Positions 1 to 8,315 of a DNA stretch of 34,784 bases are shown here, one piece after another (the first letter of the stretch is position 1; every line of letters starts with the position of its first letter). The stretch is from assembly GCA_017551165.1 (NCBI GenBank), contig JAFZMO010000090.1, positions 1 to 34,784 of the forward strand, read 5' to 3'. Under the pieces are notes generated by a model. It made no database searches and had not been told where the DNA came from. It saw only the letters and a list, made by a program, of their open reading frames with translations. Both the position numbers and the translations under genes were made by a program. The stretch comes from Lachnospiraceae bacterium. GTDB taxonomy: Bacteria > Bacillota > Clostridia > Lachnospirales > Lachnospiraceae.

Positions 1-719
1 TCCACGTCCTGGCATACGACCGCGAGACGCTCGAGGCCCATACCGGTGTCGATGTTCTTATTCTCTAGCCCTTCGTAGCCGCCCTTGCCGTCGCCGTTGA
101 ACTGCGTGAACACGTTGTTCCACACTTCCATATAGCGGTCACAGTCGCAGCCTACGGTACAGCCGGGCTTGCCGCAGCCGTACTTCTCGCCGCGGTCATA
201 GTAGATCTCCGAGCAGGGGCCGCAGGGACCTGCGCCGTGCTCCCAGAAGTTGTCGGCCTTGCCGAATCGGAAAATGCGGTCCTTCGCTACGCCGATCTCC
301 TTGTTCCAGATGTCGAACGCCTCGTCGTCATCCTGGTAGATGGACGGATACAGGCGGTTCTCGTCGAGACCGAGCACCTTGGTCAGGAACTCCCAGCTCC
401 ATGCGATCGCCTCGTGCTTGAAGTAATCGCCGAACGAGAAGTTGCCGAGCATCTCAAAGAAGGTGAGATGTCTTGCGGTCTTGCCGACGTTCTCGATGTC
501 ACCCGTGCGCACGCACTTCTGGCATGTCGTCACGCGGCGGCGCGGAGGGATCTCCTGTCCCGTAAAGTAAGGCTTCAGCGGAGCCATACCGGCGTTGATC
601 AGAAGAAGGCTCTTATCGTTCTGCGGAACAAGGGAAAAACTGTTCATCTTCAGATGATCCTTGCTCTCGAAGAACTCCAGGTACATTCTCCGAAGTTCGT
701 TCACTCCGTACTTCTTCAT
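1..719 (-). CDS. alaS: Alanyl-tRNA synthetase, N-terminal part (cut by window edge)
   Basis: Class II aminoacyl-tRNA synthetase that charges tRNA-Ala in the cytoplasm. Only about 239 N-terminal codons are present; the 3' end lies outside the window. The protein begins [17 protein letters not shown] and shows AlaS catalytic-core signatures: [12 protein letters not shown] near residue 40, [12 protein letters not shown] near 60, a long [17 protein letters not shown] stretch, and [14 protein letters not shown]. The ATG at 719-717 is preceded by a strong AGGAGG, and this ribosome binding site overlaps the stop codon of the upstream xylanase gene (TAGGAGG). No T-box leader is visible directly upstream, although many Firmicute synthetase genes have one. 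Identity is very secure; full length cannot be judged. Confidence 0.97.
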   Translation of the reverse strand, partial: MKKYGVNELRRMYLEFFESKDHLKMNSFSLVPQNDKSLLLINAGMAPLKPYFTGQEIPPRRRVTTCQKCVRTGDIENVGKTARHLTFFEMLGNFSFGDYFKHEAIAWSWEFLTKVLGLDENRLYPSIYQDDDEAFDIWNKEIGVAKDRIFRFGKADNFWEHGAGPCGPCSEIYYDRGEKYGCGKPGCTVGCDCDRYMEVWNNVFTQFNGDGKGGYEGLENKNIDTGMGLERLAVVCQDV

Positions 720-734
720 GGTTTTGTCTACCTC

Positions 735-1976
735 CTAAAGTTCGATCGCCTTGACGGTCGGATCCTGCATGGCTCCGTACCAGGCGCGTTTTTTTACTAA
801 TTTGCCGCCCTTGTACTTGTACAACAGCGGATACTCATCGGCTCTCCAGGACGCTGCATCGTACAGGCCCCAGATCGTGATGCAGTCGATGTCGATCGTT
901 CCGGCGGCCTTGGCCTCGCGGATCTTCTTAAAGAGAACCCGGTACTTCATCGCCTGCAGCTCAATGTTCGCATCGCTCTCGTCCTCGATACCGATGTCGA
1001 GCTCGGTGATCTGGACCTTATATCCGGCCGCGGTGAACTTCTCCGCAGTCTTCTTCACCTGGCGCTCCACCGAGTTGGAGATCGTCAGATGGCACTGCAT
1101 ACCGATGCCGTCGATATTGCCCGCGTCAAGGATCGGCTGCAGAACCGTGAGGATCTGCGATACCTTGTCGTAGCAGTTGTAATCGTTGTAGTACAGGTCA
1201 ACGCCCTCGGGCGCATACTTGCGTGCGTACTCGAACGCGTAGTTCATGAAGTCCGGTCCGACCACCTCATACCAGAGGCTCTTGACGCGCATGCCGTTCG
1301 GGTCGCCCTCGCCGGGGTTGATCGCCTCGTTGACGACGTCGTAGCAGTACACCTGGCCGGGATAGTGCTCCTCCATGTACTCCATGACCTGCTTGATGTA
1401 GCTCTCCATGCGCTTGAGCATGACCTCACGGCTCACCTTGGCGCCTTTCGCGGTGTAGTCCTCCGTGAAGAACCAGCTCGGCGTCTGCTGATACCAGAGC
1501 AGCGTGTGGAAGCGAACGGCGATCCCGTTCTCCTTCGCGATCCGCATGCTGCCCTCAATGTGCTCGATGTGGATCACGGGCTCGGTGTACGTCTCCGGCA
1601 ATCCCTTCACGCAGGCGTCGCGGTTTAGGATCGCATCCGGCTTGGTCTCATTTTCAAACGTCATGCTGTTGAAGTTGGCGGCAATGTCCGCCTGAAGGTT
1701 CGGGTTGCTCAGCATGTTGAGCGGAAGCGCCACACCGACCTTGAAATCATCGGCATATACCTGCTTGAGCGTCATGTCATCAAGCGGGTTCGGCGTCGGT
1801 GTCGGAGTTGCGGGAACCTCGGTGGGCGTCGGAGTCGCGGTCGGTTCTAAAACCGCCGGTGTCGGCGTCGGCGTTGCCGCACTGTCCGAGCTATTCTTGC
1901 CGCATGCCGCCAGCATGGACACCATAAGCGCAAGTATTGCGATCAAAGCGATCGCGGTACGGGTATTTCGTCTCAT
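735..1976 (-). CDS. GH10 endo-1,4-beta-xylanase, lipoprotein
   Basis: Predicted extracellular, membrane-anchored xylanase (413 aa) cleaving internal beta-1,4 bonds of xylan. Residues 1-25 form a lipoprotein signal ending in lipobox LAAC (Cys25). A Pro/Thr linker (TPTPTP repeats) spans about residues 35-64, followed by a GH10 barrel. The acid/base Glu217 lies in YDVVNEAIN and the nucleophile Glu325 in ITELDIG; the late WGLYDAASWR motif is also typical of GH10. The ATG at 1976 is preceded by AGAGAGGAAC. A longer reading frame runs upstream through the tRNA gene and is not credible. No carbohydrate-binding module is visible. The gene sits between a tRNA terminator and alaS, an odd place for a xylanase, and I see no clear promoter of its own. 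Confidence 0.93.
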   Translation of the reverse strand: MRRNTRTAIALIAILALMVSMLAACGKNSSDSAATPTPTPAVLEPTATPTPTEVPATPTPTPNPLDDMTLKQVYADDFKVGVALPLNMLSNPNLQADIAANFNSMTFENETKPDAILNRDACVKGLPETYTEPVIHIEHIEGSMRIAKENGIAVRFHTLLWYQQTPSWFFTEDYTAKGAKVSREVMLKRMESYIKQVMEYMEEHYPGQVYCYDVVNEAINPGEGDPNGMRVKSLWYEVVGPDFMNYAFEYARKYAPEGVDLYYNDYNCYDKVSQILTVLQPILDAGNIDGIGMQCHLTISNSVERQVKKTAEKFTAAGYKVQITELDIGIEDESDANIELQAMKYRVLFKKIREAKAAGTIDIDCITIWGLYDAASWRADEYPLLYKYKGGKLVKKRAWYGAMQDPTVKAIEL

Positions 1977-2030
1977 GGGTTGTTCCTCTCTTTCGCGTGT
2001 AAGGGACAAACAATGTGCGTAAAATGAAGA

Positions 2031-2060
2031 ACGGACCGGATCTGACAAGATCCGGTCCGT
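2031..2060 (-). terminator. Intrinsic terminator after tRNA-Glu
   Basis: A perfect 13-bp inverted repeat (ACGGACCGGATCT and its complement) with a 4-nt loop lies just past the tRNA 3' end. On the minus strand it is followed by a T-rich stretch (TTCTTCATTTTA). It should release the short tRNA transcript; any read-through would enter the xylanase gene. Confidence 0.85.
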
Positions 2061-2063
2061 GAA

Positions 2064-2135
2064 CAGCTTGTGGGGGAATCGAACCCCCGTTTTCGCCGTG
2101 AGAGGGCGACGTCTTGACCCCTTGACCAACAAGCC
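2064..2135 (-). tRNA. tRNA-Glu (anticodon CTC)
   Basis: A cloverleaf can be folded by hand. The 7-bp acceptor stem is GGCTTGT/ACAAGCT with a G-U first pair. The D stem is GTC/GAC around AAGGGGTCAA. The anticodon stem is TCGCC/GGCGA with loop CTCTCAC, giving anticodon CTC that reads GAG. The variable loop is AAAC, and the T arm is GGGGG-TTCGATT-CCCCC. The discriminator base is G, and no 3' CCA is encoded. It is flanked by its own promoter and terminator. Confidence 0.95.
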
Positions 2136-2151
2136 AAATGCTGCGTTAATG

Positions 2152-2180
2152 ATATTACCAAATCCTCAAAGAAATTGCAA
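2152..2180 (-). promoter_or_regulatory. Sigma-A promoter for tRNA-Glu
   Basis: On the minus strand, -35 TTGCAA and -10 TAATAT are separated by exactly 17 bp, with the -10 about 17 bp before the tRNA 5' end. Confidence 0.8.
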
Positions 2181-2182
2181 GC

Positions 2183-2215
2183 ACTTTTTTGAACTTTTTT
2201 TATTTTGTTTTTTGG
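2183..2215 (-). promoter_or_regulatory. A-tract UP-element-like sequence
   Basis: Directly upstream of the tRNA-Glu -35, the minus strand has three A-runs of 6-7 bases (AAAAAACAAAATAAAAAAAG, then CAAAAAAG). This is unlike the GC-rich surroundings and resembles UP elements that boost stable-RNA promoters by contacting the RNA polymerase alpha subunit. Confidence 0.5.
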
Positions 2216-2228
2216 GGGCGAAAAAGCG

Positions 2229-4274
2229 TCAGTTCTCCGTCGTTTTCAGACGGTAGATGCAGAACTCCCATTCGTCGTCGTAGCGCGAGTAGACTTTCTC
2301 GCACACACTCTCGATCAGTGCCTCGTTGAGACGCGCGTCGTTGTTGCGGATGCGATGCTGAAGCACCAGGTAATTCGCGTCGCATCGCCCGATCGCCTCC
2401 CAGAGATTCCGCTCTGTCTTTGCATGGATGAGCGAATTCATGATCTCCTCACGCTCCGCCGCATCGTATCCCGCGTCGTGCACAAAGCCGTAGTAGCCGA
2501 AATAGTTCTGAAATCCCGCCGTGTTCATCATGCTGATAAAATTGTCAGGCCCTAAGAAGATCGTGTCCCTCGTGATCTGGTTATCCTTCGCCCAGTCGAG
2601 AAGCGGCGGGTGAACCTCATAGCGATACGCCTTATCCGATTTACATTTGTCGAGAACGAGATAAAAATCGTACATGCCCGTCGCCGTCAGCGGCAGGATC
2701 ATCACCAAGGCCGCAAGAAGGCAGGCGATCCTCGTGATCTGCTTCTTCCCCGCACTCATCATGCTGCACAGAGCGATACCGCCCTGCAGTCCGAACCAGT
2801 AGATGGAGAACAGCATATACTTGTGGTTCTGCATCGGCTCCGGTGTCATCAACACGTGGAAGCCGAACACAAACGGCACGGCGGACGCGATCATCACGAT
2901 CCTTCGGACACTGTCCGTGCGGATGAACCAGATCACCAGTAGCGGGATCATCAGCCCGAGCAGCAGCCACATGTGCGTCACGATCGCCGAGAGACTTGTC
3001 TCCTCAAGCGCCCACGCCTTCACAAAGCGGATTTGGAACTGCCCCATGCTTCCGGTACACAGCTTCGTCTCGGTGAACGCGAGAGCCCCCGCGATCACCG
3101 CGGTCAGGATAAACGCAAACTGGTTCGAGGAGAACCATGCGATCACAAACAGGAACAGAAGTGCCGCGATCACGGAGTGCGCGCTGAACAAGCCGCACAT
3201 GCCGAGCACGAGCCCCGCAAACACGGCGGTCAGCCACACGGAGCGCTTGGCCGGCATCGCCTCCTTGAGGAACACCTCCCGCAGATACGCGCTGCGGCCG
3301 AGTTTCTTCGCACGGAGTTCTCTTCTCTCCTTGATGCCGATGATCAGGTACGGCAGGAACAGACTGATGACGAACATCGCAACCGCGTACCCGAAGATCA
3401 GATGCCGCTGGTTGATGAGCGCGTTCGGCTGATAGATGCCCCACCATTCGTTGACGGTCTTGCCCATGTACGTCTCATTGGTCTTGAACGCCTCGCGAAG
3501 GTTTCCCCAGTTTTCCCGAACAAACGAGACAATGCCCCACGAGGAGCGGAACATCACTAAAAGCCACACGACATGGCAGTAGTTCTTGCGCCCGCACAGA
3601 CGGAAGAAGCACTCGTACACGCCGCAGAAGAACGCGGTCATCGCGAGCACGCTGGGCACGTTGTACGCAAAATCGATCCGCAGGCCGAGGAACTCCAAGT
3701 TGCCCGCAAGGAAATCCATCATAAAGTGGTAATTGATCCCGGCATTCGTGAAGTACGGGAACTGCGCCGGCAGTTTCTCCCACACGGAAAATGACCGGAT
3801 CATATTCACGTGGAGTGCAAAATCCTCCACGATCGGCGCCGGAAGGCAGATGTCCCCGTGGAGCACGCGGAAACTCGCGATCATCAGCACCACGGACACC
3901 GCGAGCGACGCCGCAAAATACAACATCTCACTCGTGGTCGGCCGGAGCGACTTCACAAGCTCCTTCCCGTGCACGCGCCTGCGCACCGCCAGGATCACAA
4001 CCGTCGATCCGACCACCATGACCGGCATGACGATCGCGTTCGCATAGCCGAGCGGATGCGCCGTGTTTTGAAGTGCACAGCCGACGATGTACGTGAGCCA
4101 CGTGACGAGCGCCGTACCCGACAGGAAGCAAGCCGGAAACATCGCAAACAGCGGGTTGCGGGCACGCTCCCCGGCGACGGTCATGATTTTCCGCTGCATC
4201 ACGCGCGGTACGAGCGCCATCACAAGCGCAAAGCCCGTGAACATGCTGATCAACAAAAACAATACAGCTAACAT
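2229..4274 (-). CDS. Large polytopic membrane protein, possible GT-C-like fold
   Basis: Protein of 681 aa, not recognised with certainty. It has many hydrophobic helices through most of its length (starting MLAVLFLLISMFTGFALVMA) and a hydrophilic C-terminal part of roughly 150 residues. After the early helices comes a loop containing EDFALHVNMIRSF and PYFTNAGINYHFMMDF. An acidic residue plus His in the first long outer loop is typical of GT-C glycosyltransferases that use lipid-linked sugars, so a cell-envelope sugar-transfer role is possible but inferred. It starts 33 bp after polC with no terminator between, so it is probably the last gene of that operon. GGGGGAG lies only 2-3 nt before the ATG, which is tight. 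A small hairpin (2238-2254) overlaps its 3' end. Confidence 0.6.
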   Translation of the reverse strand: MLAVLFLLISMFTGFALVMALVPRVMQRKIMTVAGERARNPLFAMFPACFLSGTALVTWLTYIVGCALQNTAHPLGYANAIVMPVMVVGSTVVILAVRRRVHGKELVKSLRPTTSEMLYFAASLAVSVVLMIASFRVLHGDICLPAPIVEDFALHVNMIRSFSVWEKLPAQFPYFTNAGINYHFMMDFLAGNLEFLGLRIDFAYNVPSVLAMTAFFCGVYECFFRLCGRKNYCHVVWLLVMFRSSWGIVSFVRENWGNLREAFKTNETYMGKTVNEWWGIYQPNALINQRHLIFGYAVAMFVISLFLPYLIIGIKERRELRAKKLGRSAYLREVFLKEAMPAKRSVWLTAVFAGLVLGMCGLFSAHSVIAALLFLFVIAWFSSNQFAFILTAVIAGALAFTETKLCTGSMGQFQIRFVKAWALEETSLSAIVTHMWLLLGLMIPLLVIWFIRTDSVRRIVMIASAVPFVFGFHVLMTPEPMQNHKYMLFSIYWFGLQGGIALCSMMSAGKKQITRIACLLAALVMILPLTATGMYDFYLVLDKCKSDKAYRYEVHPPLLDWAKDNQITRDTIFLGPDNFISMMNTAGFQNYFGYYGFVHDAGYDAAEREEIMNSLIHAKTERNLWEAIGRCDANYLVLQHRIRNNDARLNEALIESVCEKVYSRYDDEWEFCIYRLKTTEN

Positions 4275-4307
4275 ATCTCCCCCATGGGACTATCCCGTAG
4301 TATTCGT

Positions 4308-7300
4308 TCAACTGCCGATAGAGACGTCGCCGAAGAAATCCTCCAGGCGCATCTGGTTTGTCTCCTGCAGATCCGTGAGAAGTCCCACGCTCTGCAACAG
4401 ATCTGTCACGCTCTTGCCGACGCCGCAGCGGATGCGGAAATCCTCCCTCGAGAGGAACGGATCATCCGGATCGGAGTTCTCCTCGATCGACTGCGCCGCA
4501 ACGGCACCGAGGCCGCTGATCGACGTGAGCGACGGCATGATCTTGTCGCCGACGATGCTGAACTTAGTCGCCTTGGCACGGTAGATGTCGATCGGCGCAA
4601 AATCATATCCGCGCGCGTACATTTCCTGCACAAGACGCATATCCTTCAACTCGCCCTGCTCCTTGTCGGACAGCGCAAGCTCCCTGCGGTTGCTTGCGTT
4701 ACACCGCTTGTAGTCGCGCATGATCTTCTCAAGCTTCTCCTGGCCTCTCGCCATGATGTCGTAGTTGAAGTTGTTCGCACGGATCGTAAAATACGCCGTG
4801 TAGTACATCAAAGGCAGGTACAGCTTGAAGTATGCCACGCGGAACGCCATCATGACGTATGCGCACGCATGCGCCTTCGGGAACATATACTTGATCTGTT
4901 TGCAGGACCAGATGTACCAGTCGGGCACGTTGTGGTCCTTCATCTCCTGCTCATGCTCGGGCGTCAGGCCCTTGCCCTTGCGGACCTTCTCCATGATACC
5001 GAACGCATCCTTGTTCGGCAATCCCATCGCGATCAGATAGGTCATGATGTCGTCGCGGGTACAGATCGCCGTTGAGAGGGTACATTTTCCGTCGTGAATG
5101 AGGTCCTGCGTGTTGTTCGTCCACACGTCGGTACCGTGTGACAGTCCGGAGATGCGGATCATGTCCGAGAAGGACTGCGGCTTCGTCTCCATGAGCATCT
5201 TGATGACGAAGTTCGTGCCGAGCTCGGGAAGTCCGAGACTTCCGGTCTCGCAGCCGTCGATCTGCTCGGGTGTGATGCCGAGCGCCTCCGTGCTGTACAT
5301 AAGAGACAGCACCTTCGGATCGTCCATCGGCAGCGTCTTGACGTCGAGTCCCGAGAGGTCCTCGAGCATTCGGATCATCGTCGGATCTTCGTGTCCGAGG
5401 ATGTCCAGTTTTAGGAGGTTGTGGTCGATCTTATGGTAATCGAAGTGCGTCGTGATCGTGTCCGTCGTCATGTCGTTCGCCGGGTGCTGCACGGGCGTGA
5501 ATGTGTCGATCTCCTCGCCGTGCGGGAGAACGATGATTCCGCCGGGGTGCTGACCGGTCGAGCGACGCACGCCGACGCAGCCGCCGACAAGTCGGTCGAT
5601 CTCCGCGCTTCGTTTCGGAACGCCGTGCTCCTCATAGTACTTCTTGATGAAACCGTACGCCGTCTTGTCCGCGAGCGTACCGACAGTGCCGGCGCGGAAC
5701 GTGTGTCCCTTGCCGAAGAGTACCTCCGTGTAGGCGTGTGCCTTGCTCTGGTACTCGCTCGAGAAGTTCAGGTCGATATCGGGCTCCTTGTCGCCGTAGA
5801 ACCCGAGAAACGTCTCAAACGGAATGTTCTGACCGTCTCTCGTGAGCGGTCTTCCGCAGTTCGGGCAGTCCTTCGCAGGAAGGTCGAACCCGGACTTTAA
5901 GTTGTATGCTTTTACATCCTCGGAGTCGAAATCCGAGTAGTGACAATGCTTACAGAAATAGTGTGCCGGCAGCGGGTTCACCTCGGTGATCCCGGCCATC
6001 GTCGCCACGAAGGACGAGCCGACGCTGCCTCGTGATCCGACGAGATAGCCGTCGTCATTCGAGTGCTTCACGAGTCGCTGCGCGATGATGTACATGACCG
6101 CGAAACCGTTGTTGATGATGGAGTTGAGCTCCTTCTCCAGTCGGTCCGAAACGATCTGCGGAAGGTTCTCCCCGTACCACTCGTGCGCCGTTCCGTAGCA
6201 GATGCTGCGGAGCTCGGAGTCCGAGTTCTCGATGACGGGAGGGCATTTGTCGGGGCGGACCGGATTGATCTTCTCGATCATGTTGTTGATCTTGTTCGGG
6301 TTCTCCACGACGATCTCATACGCCTTCTTCTCCGGAAGGTACGTGAATTCGTCGAGCATCTCCTCGGTCGTGCGGTAGTAAAGAGGCGGCTGATGATCCG
6401 CGTCCTTGAAGCCCTTGCCCGCCATGATGATGCGCCGGTAGATCTCATCCTCCGGGTTCAAAAAATGTACGTCACAGGTGGCGACACACATTTTCCCATG
6501 GGCGTCCGCGAGGTCGACGATCCGCTTGTTCAGTGACTTCAGGTCGTCCCAACCGGTCACCTGCGGGATCGTCTCATCCTCGATCATATACTGGTTGTTC
6601 CCGAGCGGCTGGATCTCATAGTAGTCGTAGAAATCGCTGATCCGCTTGATCTCCTCCTCAGGCTTGTCGAACAGGATCGCACGGAACAGCTCTCCCGCCT
6701 CGCACGCGGAACCGATGATCAGACCCTCACGCATCTGCCGCAACAGACTCTTCGGGATACGCGGCTTTCCGACGGCACCGCGCTGGTAAAAATAATCAAT
6801 ATGAGACTTCGAAACCAGCCGGTACAGGTTGTTCCGGCCGACGTCGTTCTTGCAGAGCAAAATGATATGGTAGCTCGGCAGCTTGCGGATCGCATCCTTG
6901 TCGAGCTCGAGATCGTACGGCGTTCCGTCGGGCTTCGTCACACCCTCGTCGTCGACGATGTAGCCCTCCATACCGTAAATGATCTTAAACTTCTTGTATG
7001 CTTCCTTCTTCGCCTCGTCGTCGCCGAACTTCGAAGGATCGATGGCATGCGCCGCGTCGACGAAGGACTGCACGACGCCGTGGTCCGTGATCGCGATCGC
7101 AGGGTGTCCCCACTCGAATGCGCGCTTCACGATCGTCGCCGTATCCACGACGGCGTCCATATCGCTCATCTGCGTATGGCAGTGAAGCTCGACGCGCTTC
7201 ACCTCGGCGTTGTCCTTTCTTTTTATGCGGGTATCCTCGGACTTGCGGATGCCCGAGACCTTGCCGATCCCGAGCTCCTTCGTGTAGCGGTCGTCCTCGG

Positions 7301-8315
7301 TCTCGCCCGCAAGACACACAAAGCAGCCCTCCTTCAGGTTCTCAAGGACGGCACCGACCTCCGGCGTCGGGACATAGATCTTCACTGCGATGGAGTCCTC
7401 AAAATCGGTGATCGCGAACGAGACGAGCGTCTTCGTCACGCGCTTCACCTCGCCGCTCTCCTGCTCATCCCTGCGGATCAGCTCGCGGGATTCAAGCTTG
7501 AACACCTGACCCTGAACAACAACATTTTGCTCGGGATCGAGGATCGACGAGATCGGCGTGATGGACGAGTAGTCAAACGATCTTCCGTAGAAGATCGCCG
7601 GGTCGTCCGGTGCTTTTCTTCTGCGCTGGAAGCCCTGCTGGGCGCGCGGCTCCTCCGCCGCGGGCTCGCGCTTTTGCTTGACCGTGAGGTCCTTCGGCTT
7701 GCGCTCCGCGCCTGTGCCCGCATACTCTGCAGCCGTGCGGTTCCGAAGCTGCTTGGCGATATACTCGGACGCCGAGTATGTGCGCTCCGCAGGATACGTC
7801 TCCTGCAGATCGCCCGGCTCCTCATAGACCACGCTGAGGTTTTGGAAACGGTCGCTCCAGAAGCGGAAGCTGTCCGTGAGGTCCCCGACAAACTCATGCT
7901 CAAAGCTTAAAAACAGACTGTCCCCCGGGAGCGTCACCTTCACAGTGCTGCCGCTCGCCGTGAAGTCTGCGGTCTCAAGAACGGCGTTGTGCATTTTCCG
8001 AAATGTCCCGCCGTACTCCTCGCGGATCAGGTCAAGGAGGGACCGGAGCGCCTTCTGCTCGTCCTCCCCCTCCTCGATACAGCGAAAGCGCGCGCGGATC
8101 TCCACGCCGGCGTGCACATCGGCAAATGCCTGCTTTTTGACCGTATCCGAGAGCATACGAAGCACGCCGTACGGAATCATCTCGTCCGATACGGCGTGTA
8201 TGGTTATCCTGTTGTTGGTTCGATTGATCGTGATCTTACTGACCTCAAGCCCCTGCGTCTCGCGTCGAAGCTCGGGGGTCAGCTGCAATCGTTTGATTGC
8301 CTGTTCAATTTTCAT
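4308..8315 (-). CDS. polC: DNA polymerase III PolC-type alpha subunit lacking the exonuclease domain
   Basis: Main replicative polymerase of low-GC Gram-positives; 1335 aa. In order: N-terminal domain (about 1-240, with a charged linker near 200-235); OB domain (about 262-365); PHP domain beginning ELHCHTQMSDMD (378-387) and AIAITDHGVVQSF (406-418); polymerase core with GSRGSVGSS (760-768); zinc-binding Cys788/791/817/820; catalytic PDIDLNFS (845-852); and KLDILGHEDPT. Bacillus PolC carries a DnaQ-type exonuclease of about 170 residues inside the PHP region. Here YGMEGYIVDDEG (447-458) is followed by only about 20 residues before SYHIILLCKND (481-491), and no exonuclease motif is present. The ATG overlaps the end of ispG by 11 nt, with GGAGG 5 nt upstream. 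The reading frame is intact, so this is not simple decay. Confidence 0.96.
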   Translation of the reverse strand: MKIEQAIKRLQLTPELRRETQGLEVSKITINRTNNRITIHAVSDEMIPYGVLRMLSDTVKKQAFADVHAGVEIRARFRCIEEGEDEQKALRSLLDLIREEYGGTFRKMHNAVLETADFTASGSTVKVTLPGDSLFLSFEHEFVGDLTDSFRFWSDRFQNLSVVYEEPGDLQETYPAERTYSASEYIAKQLRNRTAAEYAGTGAERKPKDLTVKQKREPAAEEPRAQQGFQRRRKAPDDPAIFYGRSFDYSSITPISSILDPEQNVVVQGQVFKLESRELIRRDEQESGEVKRVTKTLVSFAITDFEDSIAVKIYVPTPEVGAVLENLKEGCFVCLAGETEDDRYTKELGIGKVSGIRKSEDTRIKRKDNAEVKRVELHCHTQMSDMDAVVDTATIVKRAFEWGHPAIAITDHGVVQSFVDAAHAIDPSKFGDDEAKKEAYKKFKIIYGMEGYIVDDEGVTKPDGTPYDLELDKDAIRKLPSYHIILLCKNDVGRNNLYRLVSKSHIDYFYQRGAVGKPRIPKSLLRQMREGLIIGSACEAGELFRAILFDKPEEEIKRISDFYDYYEIQPLGNNQYMIEDETIPQVTGWDDLKSLNKRIVDLADAHGKMCVATCDVHFLNPEDEIYRRIIMAGKGFKDADHQPPLYYRTTEEMLDEFTYLPEKKAYEIVVENPNKINNMIEKINPVRPDKCPPVIENSDSELRSICYGTAHEWYGENLPQIVSDRLEKELNSIINNGFAVMYIIAQRLVKHSNDDGYLVGSRGSVGSSFVATMAGITEVNPLPAHYFCKHCHYSDFDSEDVKAYNLKSGFDLPAKDCPNCGRPLTRDGQNIPFETFLGFYGDKEPDIDLNFSSEYQSKAHAYTEVLFGKGHTFRAGTVGTLADKTAYGFIKKYYEEHGVPKRSAEIDRLVGGCVGVRRSTGQHPGGIIVLPHGEEIDTFTPVQHPANDMTTDTITTHFDYHKIDHNLLKLDILGHEDPTMIRMLEDLSGLDVKTLPMDDPKVLSLMYSTEALGITPEQIDGCETGSLGLPELGTNFVIKMLMETKPQSFSDMIRISGLSHGTDVWTNNTQDLIHDGKCTLSTAICTRDDIMTYLIAMGLPNKDAFGIMEKVRKGKGLTPEHEQEMKDHNVPDWYIWSCKQIKYMFPKAHACAYVMMAFRVAYFKLYLPLMYYTAYFTIRANNFNYDIMARGQEKLEKIMRDYKRCNASNRRELALSDKEQGELKDMRLVQEMYARGYDFAPIDIYRAKATKFSIVGDKIMPSLTSISGLGAVAAQSIEENSDPDDPFLSREDFRIRCGVGKSVTDLLQSVGLLTDLQETNQMRLEDFFGDVSIGS

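Noticed and set aside
719-760. T-box riboswitch before alaS
   Set aside because: alaS begins 15 bp after the xylanase stop; there is no room and no T-box core sequence.
1977-2132. N-terminal extension of the xylanase reading frame across the tRNA
   Set aside because: It runs through the tRNA and its terminator, and lacks a ribosome binding site; the lipoprotein signal starts at 1976.
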